DNA from: Draconibacterium orientale
GTDB lineage: Bacteria > Bacteroidota > Bacteroidia > Bacteroidales > JAADGE01
Direction: 5' to 3'
Assembly: GCA_022729995.1 (NCBI GenBank)
Contig: DZBS01000026.1
Span: 1 to 33,018 of the forward strand
Length of the DNA stretch: 33,018 nt
Below the pieces are notes generated by a model that did not search any database, had not been told where the DNA came from, and was given only the letters and a program-made list of their open reading frames with translations. Below, in pieces: positions 13,887 through 21,431 of the stretch (the first letter of the stretch is position 1; each line of letters opens with the position of its first letter). Position numbers and translations under genes: made by a program.

Positions 13887-15599
13887 TCAATAAATTGAAT
13901 CTTTAACGCTTCCGCATTCAAGCATCAAACTTCCATAATAAGGGTTTTTAACTTTATTTTCTTTACTCAGCCAAAATCCACCTTTATTATTGTCGGCCAT
14001 AGGGCAGAAAATTATATAAAATTTTTGACTTGAAATGTTGTATGACTTTAATATTTTGATGAATGCTTGCGAAAGTGGTTTAAATGAAACCCTTTGTAAA
14101 TCAATGGTTTTTGCATTTTTAATCTTAGCAGATTCTTCAATAATTATTTGTTTTTGGTTATTGAGCAATTCCAAAGATTTTTTATCGCTTATATCAATTT
14201 TAATATTTGAAAATCCTAAATTTATTCTTTCTGCAAATTTCTTTGAACTCTCATTATCGGCCAAAATCAATGAATTTTTTAGGTGAATATAGTTCTCTGT
14301 AATTTTAAGAATTTCGGATTTTAAATTATTTCCAATTTTAAAATTGCTTAATGTTTCGTCGGAATTCATCATACTGCTTTTTCCGGCAAGTTGAGCAGCC
14401 GCATCAACACTGAAAGTTCCGTTTACAACAATTTCTTCGCTTTCCGATAATCCTTTAACAATAATGTAACCGCTTTGAGTTAATTCACCCAAAATTACTT
14501 CACGCATTTTAAAAACAGGTTCGGTTGAATTTGGCATTTTAACATAAACAATTGAACGAATTCCTGTCCACATTACCGCCGATTGAGGAACAATTATTTG
14601 TTCGATATTTTTTGATATTTCCGATTTTATTTTGCCTTTGGTAAACATTTCGGGTTTTAACAATCCGTCGCTGTTATCAACTTCAACTCTAACTTTTGCA
14701 ACTCGTGTGATTGAATTTATTACAGGATCGATAAATGAAATTTTTCCGGTAAATTCTTTTCCCGGATATGATTCAACGGTAAAAGTTATATTATTTCCTT
14801 TTTTAATCCATTGAATATCGCTTTCATAAGCATCAAATAAAACCCAAACTCTTGATAAATCGGCAATTTCATATAAAGGTGTTCCGGACTGAACGTAATC
14901 GCCTTCATTTACTTTTTTATTTATTACAATTCCGCTTTCGGTAGCAATAATATCAAAAACAGTTTTTGCATTTTTTGAATTTTCAATTTCAGAAATTTGT
15001 TTATCTGATATTTTCAATTCTTTAAGTTTTTGTCGCGAAGCATTTACCAAAATTGATTGTTGCGGTTTCATATTTAATGCTTCAATAAATTCTGTTTGTG
15101 CATTTATTAGTTCAGGCGAATAAATTTTCCCGATAATTTGACCTTTATAAATTTGTTCTCCCGTAAAATTAATAGATAATTTTTCTATTCGTCCGCTAAT
15201 ATATGACGGAATCGTTTTTACTAATCTTTCATCTGTTGTAACTTTACCGTATAATTCGGTCTCTTTTATTGAATAGCCTTTTACCACTTTTAATGTTGAA
15301 ATATTGGCAAGTTGAATTGCTTCTTCTGTCATTGCAACAGCGTTTGAATCTATTTCGGAAGTATTTGTATTTAAAGGAATTAAATCCATTCCGCATAAAG
15401 GGCACAAACCCGGTTTATCCATACGAATTTGAGGATGCATTGAGCATGTCCAAATTGTTTTAATTTTAGCATTTTCATTTTTTTCTTTTTGCGAATTGTT
15501 TGAACTTGTCGAAAAAACAAATCTTCCTATTAAAATTCCTACAATTAATATTAATCCGAATTTTAAGTATTTTGAGTTTAATATTTTTTTGAATTCCAT
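13887..15599 (-). CDS. cusB: CusB-type periplasmic adaptor with HMBD and DUF3347 domains
   Basis: Membrane-fusion subunit of a copper/silver RND efflux pump. The ORF track begins at a TTG (15626); the ATG at 15599 gives a 570-residue protein with a normal membrane anchor (LKFGLILIVGILIGRFVF, about 12-29). Domains in order: heavy-metal-binding HMBD motif TCSMHPQIRMDKPGLCPLCGMDLIPL (about 51-76) with its Cys/Met ligands; barrel-sandwich, helical hairpin and beta-barrel regions of the adaptor (GRIEKLSINFTGEQIYKGQIIG ... ADLSRVWVLFDAYE ... ITRVAKVRVEVDNSDGLLKPEM); and a C-terminal DUF3347 domain ending FCPMADNNKGGFWLSKENKVKNPYYGSLMLECG. Fusion of HMBD and DUF3347 to CusB is common in Bacteroidota. 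The gap to the upstream OMF gene is 48 bases. Confidence 0.9.
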   Translation of the reverse strand: MEFKKILNSKYLKFGLILIVGILIGRFVFSTSSNNSQKEKNENAKIKTIWTCSMHPQIRMDKPGLCPLCGMDLIPLNTNTSEIDSNAVAMTEEAIQLANISTLKVVKGYSIKETELYGKVTTDERLVKTIPSYISGRIEKLSINFTGEQIYKGQIIGKIYSPELINAQTEFIEALNMKPQQSILVNASRQKLKELKISDKQISEIENSKNAKTVFDIIATESGIVINKKVNEGDYVQSGTPLYEIADLSRVWVLFDAYESDIQWIKKGNNITFTVESYPGKEFTGKISFIDPVINSITRVAKVRVEVDNSDGLLKPEMFTKGKIKSEISKNIEQIIVPQSAVMWTGIRSIVYVKMPNSTEPVFKMREVILGELTQSGYIIVKGLSESEEIVVNGTFSVDAAAQLAGKSSMMNSDETLSNFKIGNNLKSEILKITENYIHLKNSLILADNESSKKFAERINLGFSNIKIDISDKKSLELLNNQKQIIIEESAKIKNAKTIDLQRVSFKPLSQAFIKILKSYNISSQKFYIIFCPMADNNKGGFWLSKENKVKNPYYGSLMLECGSVKDSIY

Positions 15600-15647
15600 T
15601 TCTATATGTTTTTTAAATTGGTACAAAATATTTTTGATATTTTTATA

Positions 15648-17042
15648 TTACATTCCTATTAAATAATATAAATCGGCCATTGCATTATTATAATCCGATT
15701 CTGCATTTATTTTGTCAATTTCATAATTTAAAATTGCTTCTTGGGTTCTCAAAATTTCTTCAAAATCACTTTTCCCGTTTGTATATGAAGTTAATTGAAG
15801 AGCTAAAATTTGGTCTGAAATATTTTTTTGTTCAATACTCAATTTCTTATTACGCAAAGCATCGTTTTTATTTTTGTGAGCATTCAAAAATGCAACTTTA
15901 AAACTATTTTCAATATTTTTAATTTGCTCTTGTGCTGACAGTCCTTTGTCTGTTTCAATTTGAATTTGTGCATTATATTTATTTCTGTATATTGGCAAAG
16001 TAACTGTTACCATTGGCATAATCATGTCTTGTCCGTTCATCATATTTGTATTTCCGGGTCTTTCTTTTATTAGCGAATAATTTATTCCGACTCCAATCAT
16101 TGGCAAACCCATTTTTTGAGCCATTTTATGTGCTGAAAATGAAGCATTAACATCAGATTGTAACATCTGAATCATCGGATGATTTGAAATGCTGTCTGAA
16201 AAACTTTCATAACTTATTTCTTGCCAAATTATTAAGCTGTCCGATAAATTTACATCAGAACTTAAATCTCTGTTAAGCAGCGAATTGAAATTTGCTTTTT
16301 GAATTAATAATTTTTCTTGCAAACTTTCAATTCTGTTTTTCAACGACGAAATTTCAATTTGAATTTGTAAAATATCTTTAAAAGATTGTCCGGTCGAAGA
16401 GTTCATTCCCGCAGAAACATTATTTGCTGCTGAAGAATTCGAATTTTGATTTACATCATTTCCGCTGTTTTGCATCGAACTCATTCCCGAAGCTGAACTT
16501 GAACTTTGTGAACCTGATGATGAATTTCCCGTGTTCATATTTCCGGAACTGCTATTTGATGTGCCGTGAATGTAGCTGTTGGTGATAGTTTTTTCTATAA
16601 CTTTTAATAATTCAAGATTTTTATTCAGAATAAAAATTTCTTTATTTGTTTTTATCAAATTAAAATATTCAATTCTAACGTTTCTGTATAAATTCAATTT
16701 ATAATCTTGTGCCACATATAATTTTGCCAAAGCCATTTGAGAAGCTTCGTCTTTCTTGGCTTTAAGTGTTCCAAACCATGGAAACATTTGCATTACGGTG
16801 ATACTCGCCAGTTGATCTCCGCCGAGCAAACTCATAGGTTGCACGAATATTCCGAATTCTGCTGTCGGGTCGGGCAATGAGCCGACAACAGTTACATTTT
16901 TTAATTGTGCATTATAATCATAGAATTTTGATTTTAACTCCGGATTATTTTGTGCCGACATTTGTAAATATCTATTCAAAGTATCTTGACCGAGCGTGCA
17001 GTTTGATATTAGAATAAATATTATCGTTATATATTTCTTCAT
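15648..17042 (-). CDS. cusC: TolC/CusC-type outer-membrane efflux protein with low-complexity insert
   Basis: Outer-membrane channel of the tripartite pump, 464 residues, with a signal peptide (cleavage probably near TLGQ, residue 19). The two repeated TolC-type halves are visible: AQNNPELKSKFYDYNAQLKNV... and, in the second half, SYESFSDSISNHPMIQMLQSDVNASFSAHKMAQ, ending in the typical hairpin ITTYxxG-like LTSYTNGKSDFEEILRTQEAIL. Residues about 160-220 form an unusual Ser/Asn/Gly stretch (TSNSSSGNMNTGNSSSGSQSSSS...) containing four Met residues, placed between YIHG and FKDILQIQIEI, where the helical-hairpin turn normally lies. The gene starts 26 bases after the cusA stop. A lipobox (LISNC) is possible but Asn before Cys is poor. 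Confidence 0.87.
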   Translation of the reverse strand: MKKYITIIFILISNCTLGQDTLNRYLQMSAQNNPELKSKFYDYNAQLKNVTVVGSLPDPTAEFGIFVQPMSLLGGDQLASITVMQMFPWFGTLKAKKDEASQMALAKLYVAQDYKLNLYRNVRIEYFNLIKTNKEIFILNKNLELLKVIEKTITNSYIHGTSNSSSGNMNTGNSSSGSQSSSSASGMSSMQNSGNDVNQNSNSSAANNVSAGMNSSTGQSFKDILQIQIEISSLKNRIESLQEKLLIQKANFNSLLNRDLSSDVNLSDSLIIWQEISYESFSDSISNHPMIQMLQSDVNASFSAHKMAQKMGLPMIGVGINYSLIKERPGNTNMMNGQDMIMPMVTVTLPIYRNKYNAQIQIETDKGLSAQEQIKNIENSFKVAFLNAHKNKNDALRNKKLSIEQKNISDQILALQLTSYTNGKSDFEEILRTQEAILNYEIDKINAESDYNNAMADLYYLIGM

Positions 17043-17068
17043 AATTTTTTAATGCTTTTATACAAATA

Positions 17069-20000
17069 TTAATTTTCGTCAATTTCTGCTTTTGTTTCAA
17101 TTTTCTTAAAATGTTTTTCTCTCCAAATAGCTTGAAGAACAGGAACTACAAACATTGTCATTGTTTGAATTATCATACCGCCAAAAGTAGGAATTGCCAT
17201 TGGAATCATTATATCTGCTCCTTTTCCTGTTGAAGTTAAAACCGGTAAAAGTGCAATAATTGCTGTTGCAGTTGTCATCATTGCAGGTCGAACTCTTTTT
17301 ACGCCGGCTATTATAACGGCTTCTCTAACTTCCAAAACACTTGCGGGGTTATATTCTTCAAAAACTTGGTGAATATATGTTCCCATAATTACGCCGTCGT
17401 CGGTTGCAATTCCAAATAATGCAATAAAACCAACCCAAACTGCAACACTTAAATTTATAGGATGAATTTGAAAAAGTTCCCGCATATTCATTCCGGAAAT
17501 GCTAAAATCCATAAACCACGACTGACCATATAACCAAATCATTATAAAACCGCCTGCAAATGCAACAAATACTCCGGAAAAGTGAATTGATGAAGCAGTA
17601 AATGTTTTAAATTGAAAATAGAGTAAAAGAAAAACAGAGGCTAAAGCAATAGGAATTACAATTAATAAACGTTTTGTAGCTCTTATCTGTTGCTCGTAAT
17701 TGCCTGCAAATTTGAAACTTACTCCGTGAGTTAATTTTATTTCGCCTGTTTCAATTTTATCTTTTAAAAATTTTTCTGCTTGTAAAACAGCATCAACTTC
17801 AGCTATATTTGTATCTTTATCGAAAATTATATATCCAACCAAAAAAGAATTTTCGCTTCTAATCATTTGCGGTCCTTTTGTGTAAGAAATTTCAGCCAAT
17901 TCTGATAAAGGAATTTGAACACCCGACATTGAAGGAATTAATATTTTAGCTAATTCTTCCGGACTCGATCGCAACTCTCTGGGATAACGCAATCGCACCG
18001 GAAATCTCTCTCTTCCTTCAACAGTTGTAGTTATTGTCATTCCGCCGACAGCAGTTTCCAAAACTTCCTGAACTTCTTTGATTGTCATTCCGTAGCGAGC
18101 AATATTTTCTCGTTTCAAATCAATTTGAATATATGGTGCTCCAACGGCTCTGTCGTAAAATACTGATGAAGAAATTACATTCGGAGCTTTCTTTAGATAT
18201 TTTTCAAATTGCAAACCTGCTTCTTCAATAGATTTTAAATTGGGACCGTAAATTTTTAATCCCATAGGTGCTCGCATTCCGGTCGAAAGCATTATTAATC
18301 TGGTTTGAATGGGTTGAAGTTTTGGAGCCGAAGTTAAACCGGGAATATTTGTAACTTTTACAATTTCATTCCAAATATCATCGGGTGTTTTTATGTGTTT
18401 TCTCCATTGTCTGAAATAATCTCCGCTTTCATCATCAACCAAAAGTTTAACTTTATCAACTATAATTCCTTCTTTTTCCGGATTATAAATTTTTCCGTCG
18501 GACAGAATATATTCTTTTTTTCGGTTAACTTTAAATCGTTTTCTGTGTCCGTTTTTATCCAAAATATATTCGGGCTTGTAATTAATTGTATTTTCAAACA
18601 TTTGAACCGGAGCAGGATCCAATGCCGAGTTTACTCTTCCCCATTTTCCTACAGCAATATCCACTTCCGGAATTCCGGATAATCGCCTGTCTAACAATTT
18701 TATGTAATCAATATTTTGCTCAATTCCTGTATGAGGCATGCTTGTAGGCATCAGTAAAAATGAGCCTTCATTTAGTGCAGGCATAAATTCGTTTCCAACA
18801 CCCGGAAATATTTCCGATGCACTTCCCCAAATTGAAGTTTTACGTATTTCCCAACCGATTTTTTCGGCCGGATATGCAATAAATCCGAATATTTTATTGA
18901 AACCTTGCCAAGCTAAAAGTCCGAAAAGCAATGTCAATATTGGTATTAAAAGAAATTTTTTCTTGTTTTCTAAACACCATCTTAAAATCTGTTCATAATA
19001 TTTAACCATTAATCCAAGAACAGAAAGAATTGCACCAATAATTCCTGCTACAAAAATCAAATTAGAGAAACCGGAATTATGTGCACCAAGCGGCAACCAT
19101 TCTTTCGAAAGTAACAAAACAGCGGTAAAAACTGTAATAAATATATTATTGAAATTTGTATAATTACTAAATTTTCCGGGTAATTTTTGAGTAAATAAAT
19201 TATTTAATCCTATTAAAACTAAAGCAACAGCAATAAAAGTTTTAAAAAGAATTAAGAAAAATATACCTGCAATAATTAAAATTATATTGAAATAATTGCT
19301 TACTTTTTTTGTTTTTATTTTGATATTAAAAATAAAATATGACAATAACGGCAAAACAACCATTCCCAAAAAGAAAGTTGCAAGCAATGCAAATGTTTTT
19401 GTAAAAGCCAGCGGTCTGAAAAGTTTTCCTTCTGCTGCTTCCATTGCAAATACAGGCAAAAATGAAACAACAGTTGTTAAAAGAGCAGTTGTAATTGCCG
19501 GAGCAACTTCAACAGTTGCTTTAAAAATTAAATCTTTTAAGTCTTGACCTCGTGCATCTTTATTCTCCGGAATTTCTAAATGCCGAATAATATTTTCGAC
19601 AAATACGATTCCAATATCAACCATAACTCCAATGGCAATTGCAATTCCGGAAAGAGCAACAATATTTGCATCAACCTTAAAAAATTTCATTGCAACAAAA
19701 GTCATAAGAACTGCAACAGGCAATAAACTTGAGATTAATATCGAAGCTCTAAGATTAAAAACCAATACAATAATTACAATAATAGTTATTAATATTTCGT
19801 GTGTAAGAGCCGATTCCAGAGTTCCAATTGTTTCTTTAATTAAATCTGTTCTGTCATAGAACGGAACAATTGTAACTTTAGAAACCGTTCCGTCGGCCAA
19901 GGTTTTTGTAGGCAAACCTGAAGACATTTCGTCAATTTTAGCTTTTAAATTTTCGATTACATTCATCGGGTTTGAACCGTAGCGAGCAACAACAACACCG

Positions 20001-20908
20001 CCGACAGCTTCAGCTCCTGATTTGTCCAATCCGCCTCTCCTGTTTCCCGGACCGAAACTTACATTTGCAATATCGCCGATTCTTACCGGAATATTTTCAC
20101 GAACAGTAACAACAGCTAATCTTAAATCTTCAAGATTTTTGAGATAACCTAAACCTCTAATTACATATTCGGCTTTGTTTAGTTCTATAGTTTCAGCTCC
20201 AATGTCCAAATTTGAATTTTTAATTGCATTCATTACGTCCATTACCGAAACATTGAACGCTTTCATGGCATCGGGTTTTAAATCAACCTGATATTCTTTA
20301 ACAAAACCGCCGACTGATGCAACATCCGAAACTCCTTCAGCTGTTGCGAGTGAATATTTTACGTAATAATCCTGAATTGTTCTAAGTTCTTGCGGATCCC
20401 AGCCGCCGGTAGGTTTTCCTGTTTTTGAATCACGACCTTCAAGAGTGTACCAATAAATTTGTCCGAGAGCTGTGGCATCAGGGCCGAGAGCGGGTTGAAC
20501 ACCTTCGGGAAGTGTACCTGCGGGCAATGAGTTAAGTTTCTCTAAAATTCGTGAACGACTCCAATAAAATTCTATATCGTCTTCAAAAATGATGTATATA
20601 AAACTCATTCCAAACATTGAAGTGCTTCTAATAGTTTTAACTCCGGGAATTCCTAAGAGCGATGATGTTAACGGATATGAAATTTGGTCTTCGATGTCTT
20701 TCGGTGATTTTCCCATCCATTCGGTCGAAACAATTTGTTGATTATCGCCTATGTCGGGAATTGCGTCAACCGGTACAGAATTTTTCGGTAAAAATCCGGT
20801 ATTCCAATCAAATGGCGAATATATTAATCCTGCAAATACAAAAGTAACTACAAGCATAATTGTAATTAGTTTATTTGCAAGAAAAAATTTGATTATGTTA
20901 TTAATCAT
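17069..20908 (-). CDS. cusA: CusA/CzcA-type heavy-metal efflux RND transporter
   Basis: Inner-membrane proton-driven RND pump of the heavy-metal efflux family, 1279 residues, longer than E. coli CusA (1047). Family features: N-terminal TM1 and PVDAIPDIGDNQQIVSTEWMG, the porter domain, and TM4 with GIAIAIGVMVDIGIVFVENIIRHLE (Asp431, proton relay). FMPALNEGSFLLMPTSMPHTG contains Met720 and Met724, and TRLIMLSTGMRAPMG contains Met873, Met878 and Met882, matching the Met-rich Cu(I)/Ag(I) path of CusA rather than the divalent CzcA site. Extra length comes from an insert of about 100 residues at 530-636 with several hydrophobic segments and another polar one at about 775-850. It heads the pump genes after a HYC_CC_PP-like gene. 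Substrate Cu/Ag is inferred. Confidence 0.92.
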   Translation of the reverse strand: MINNIIKFFLANKLITIMLVVTFVFAGLIYSPFDWNTGFLPKNSVPVDAIPDIGDNQQIVSTEWMGKSPKDIEDQISYPLTSSLLGIPGVKTIRSTSMFGMSFIYIIFEDDIEFYWSRSRILEKLNSLPAGTLPEGVQPALGPDATALGQIYWYTLEGRDSKTGKPTGGWDPQELRTIQDYYVKYSLATAEGVSDVASVGGFVKEYQVDLKPDAMKAFNVSVMDVMNAIKNSNLDIGAETIELNKAEYVIRGLGYLKNLEDLRLAVVTVRENIPVRIGDIANVSFGPGNRRGGLDKSGAEAVGGVVVARYGSNPMNVIENLKAKIDEMSSGLPTKTLADGTVSKVTIVPFYDRTDLIKETIGTLESALTHEILITIIVIIVLVFNLRASILISSLLPVAVLMTFVAMKFFKVDANIVALSGIAIAIGVMVDIGIVFVENIIRHLEIPENKDARGQDLKDLIFKATVEVAPAITTALLTTVVSFLPVFAMEAAEGKLFRPLAFTKTFALLATFFLGMVVLPLLSYFIFNIKIKTKKVSNYFNIILIIAGIFFLILFKTFIAVALVLIGLNNLFTQKLPGKFSNYTNFNNIFITVFTAVLLLSKEWLPLGAHNSGFSNLIFVAGIIGAILSVLGLMVKYYEQILRWCLENKKKFLLIPILTLLFGLLAWQGFNKIFGFIAYPAEKIGWEIRKTSIWGSASEIFPGVGNEFMPALNEGSFLLMPTSMPHTGIEQNIDYIKLLDRRLSGIPEVDIAVGKWGRVNSALDPAPVQMFENTINYKPEYILDKNGHRKRFKVNRKKEYILSDGKIYNPEKEGIIVDKVKLLVDDESGDYFRQWRKHIKTPDDIWNEIVKVTNIPGLTSAPKLQPIQTRLIMLSTGMRAPMGLKIYGPNLKSIEEAGLQFEKYLKKAPNVISSSVFYDRAVGAPYIQIDLKRENIARYGMTIKEVQEVLETAVGGMTITTTVEGRERFPVRLRYPRELRSSPEELAKILIPSMSGVQIPLSELAEISYTKGPQMIRSENSFLVGYIIFDKDTNIAEVDAVLQAEKFLKDKIETGEIKLTHGVSFKFAGNYEQQIRATKRLLIVIPIALASVFLLLYFQFKTFTASSIHFSGVFVAFAGGFIMIWLYGQSWFMDFSISGMNMRELFQIHPINLSVAVWVGFIALFGIATDDGVIMGTYIHQVFEEYNPASVLEVREAVIIAGVKRVRPAMMTTATAIIALLPVLTSTGKGADIMIPMAIPTFGGMIIQTMTMFVVPVLQAIWREKHFKKIETKAEIDEN

Positions 20909-20999
20909 TTTTCTTGAATTAATTATGAATAATTAGAATATTATTTCTGTGAAAACAAAAAAATAATTTTTGCTTTATAATTCTATAGAAAATAGATTA

Positions 21000-21377
21000 T
21001 CAACATCTGAAAGTTTGCAGAAGAGCTGTTTTTTTGGAATAATATATTAGAGGAGGAGTTTTTTTGTATGAATTAAAATATAAATAATAGTGTTGATTTG
21101 AAAAAAAATCAACACTATTATTTATATTAAAAATTAAATCTTTCTCAATTTCTTGATTTGAAAATTCAAAATTTGATGTGATATAATCTGCTTTAAGAAT
21201 ATGAATTTCTGTTTCGTTATTGCAACATTTACATTCAGTTTTACAACACGATTTTGCATCTGTGTATAATGAAACAGAATACAATTTTCCGTTGGAATAA
21301 TGCTTGTTTACAATTACTCCGGAAGATGAGAGAAGTAACAGAGCTACAATGATTATATTTATTATATTTCTAATCAA
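21000..21377 (-). CDS. HYC_CC_PP-like small exported protein, first gene of the Cus operon
   Basis: 125 residues starting at a TTG; no ATG exists near the signal peptide. MIRNIINIIIVALLLLSSSGVIVNKHYSNGK is a signal sequence followed by the position where family members read HYC; here it is HYS. Then comes a Cys cluster (SCCKTECKCC) and a late TPPLIYY segment. This pattern is the HYC_CC_PP family of Bacteroidota, small Cys-rich periplasmic proteins often encoded next to copper/silver RND pumps; function is unproven, metal binding is likely. It lies 91 bases before cusA and appears to begin the operon. The C-terminal LLQTFRC adds another Cys. Loss of the HYC cysteine should be checked. Confidence 0.75.
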   Translation of the reverse strand: MIRNIINIIIVALLLLSSSGVIVNKHYSNGKLYSVSLYTDAKSCCKTECKCCNNETEIHILKADYITSNFEFSNQEIEKDLIFNINNSVDFFSNQHYYLYFNSYKKTPPLIYYSKKTALLQTFRC

Positions 21378-21393
21378 AATAATTAATTTGCGG

Positions 21394-21424
21394 TAAAGTT
21401 ATTACATTATTTATTTATGTCAAT
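21394..21424 (-). promoter_or_regulatory. Candidate promoter of the Cus operon
   Basis: On the minus strand, ATTG (21424-21421, within TATTGACA) is followed after 19 bases by TAACTTTA (21401-21394), one mismatch from TAnnTTTG. Transcription would start only about 10 bases before the TTG start codon, giving a very short leader, which weakens the assignment. Confidence 0.4.
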
Positions 21425-21431
21425 ACACTAT

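Noticed and set aside
15600-15626. TTG start for cusB in the ORF track
   Set aside because: The ATG at 15599 gives a normal N-terminal membrane anchor, and the nine added residues have no support.
16983-17042. Lipoprotein signal in the CusC-like protein (LISNC)
   Set aside because: Asn at -1 is not a good lipobox, and a normal signal-peptidase I site follows shortly after.
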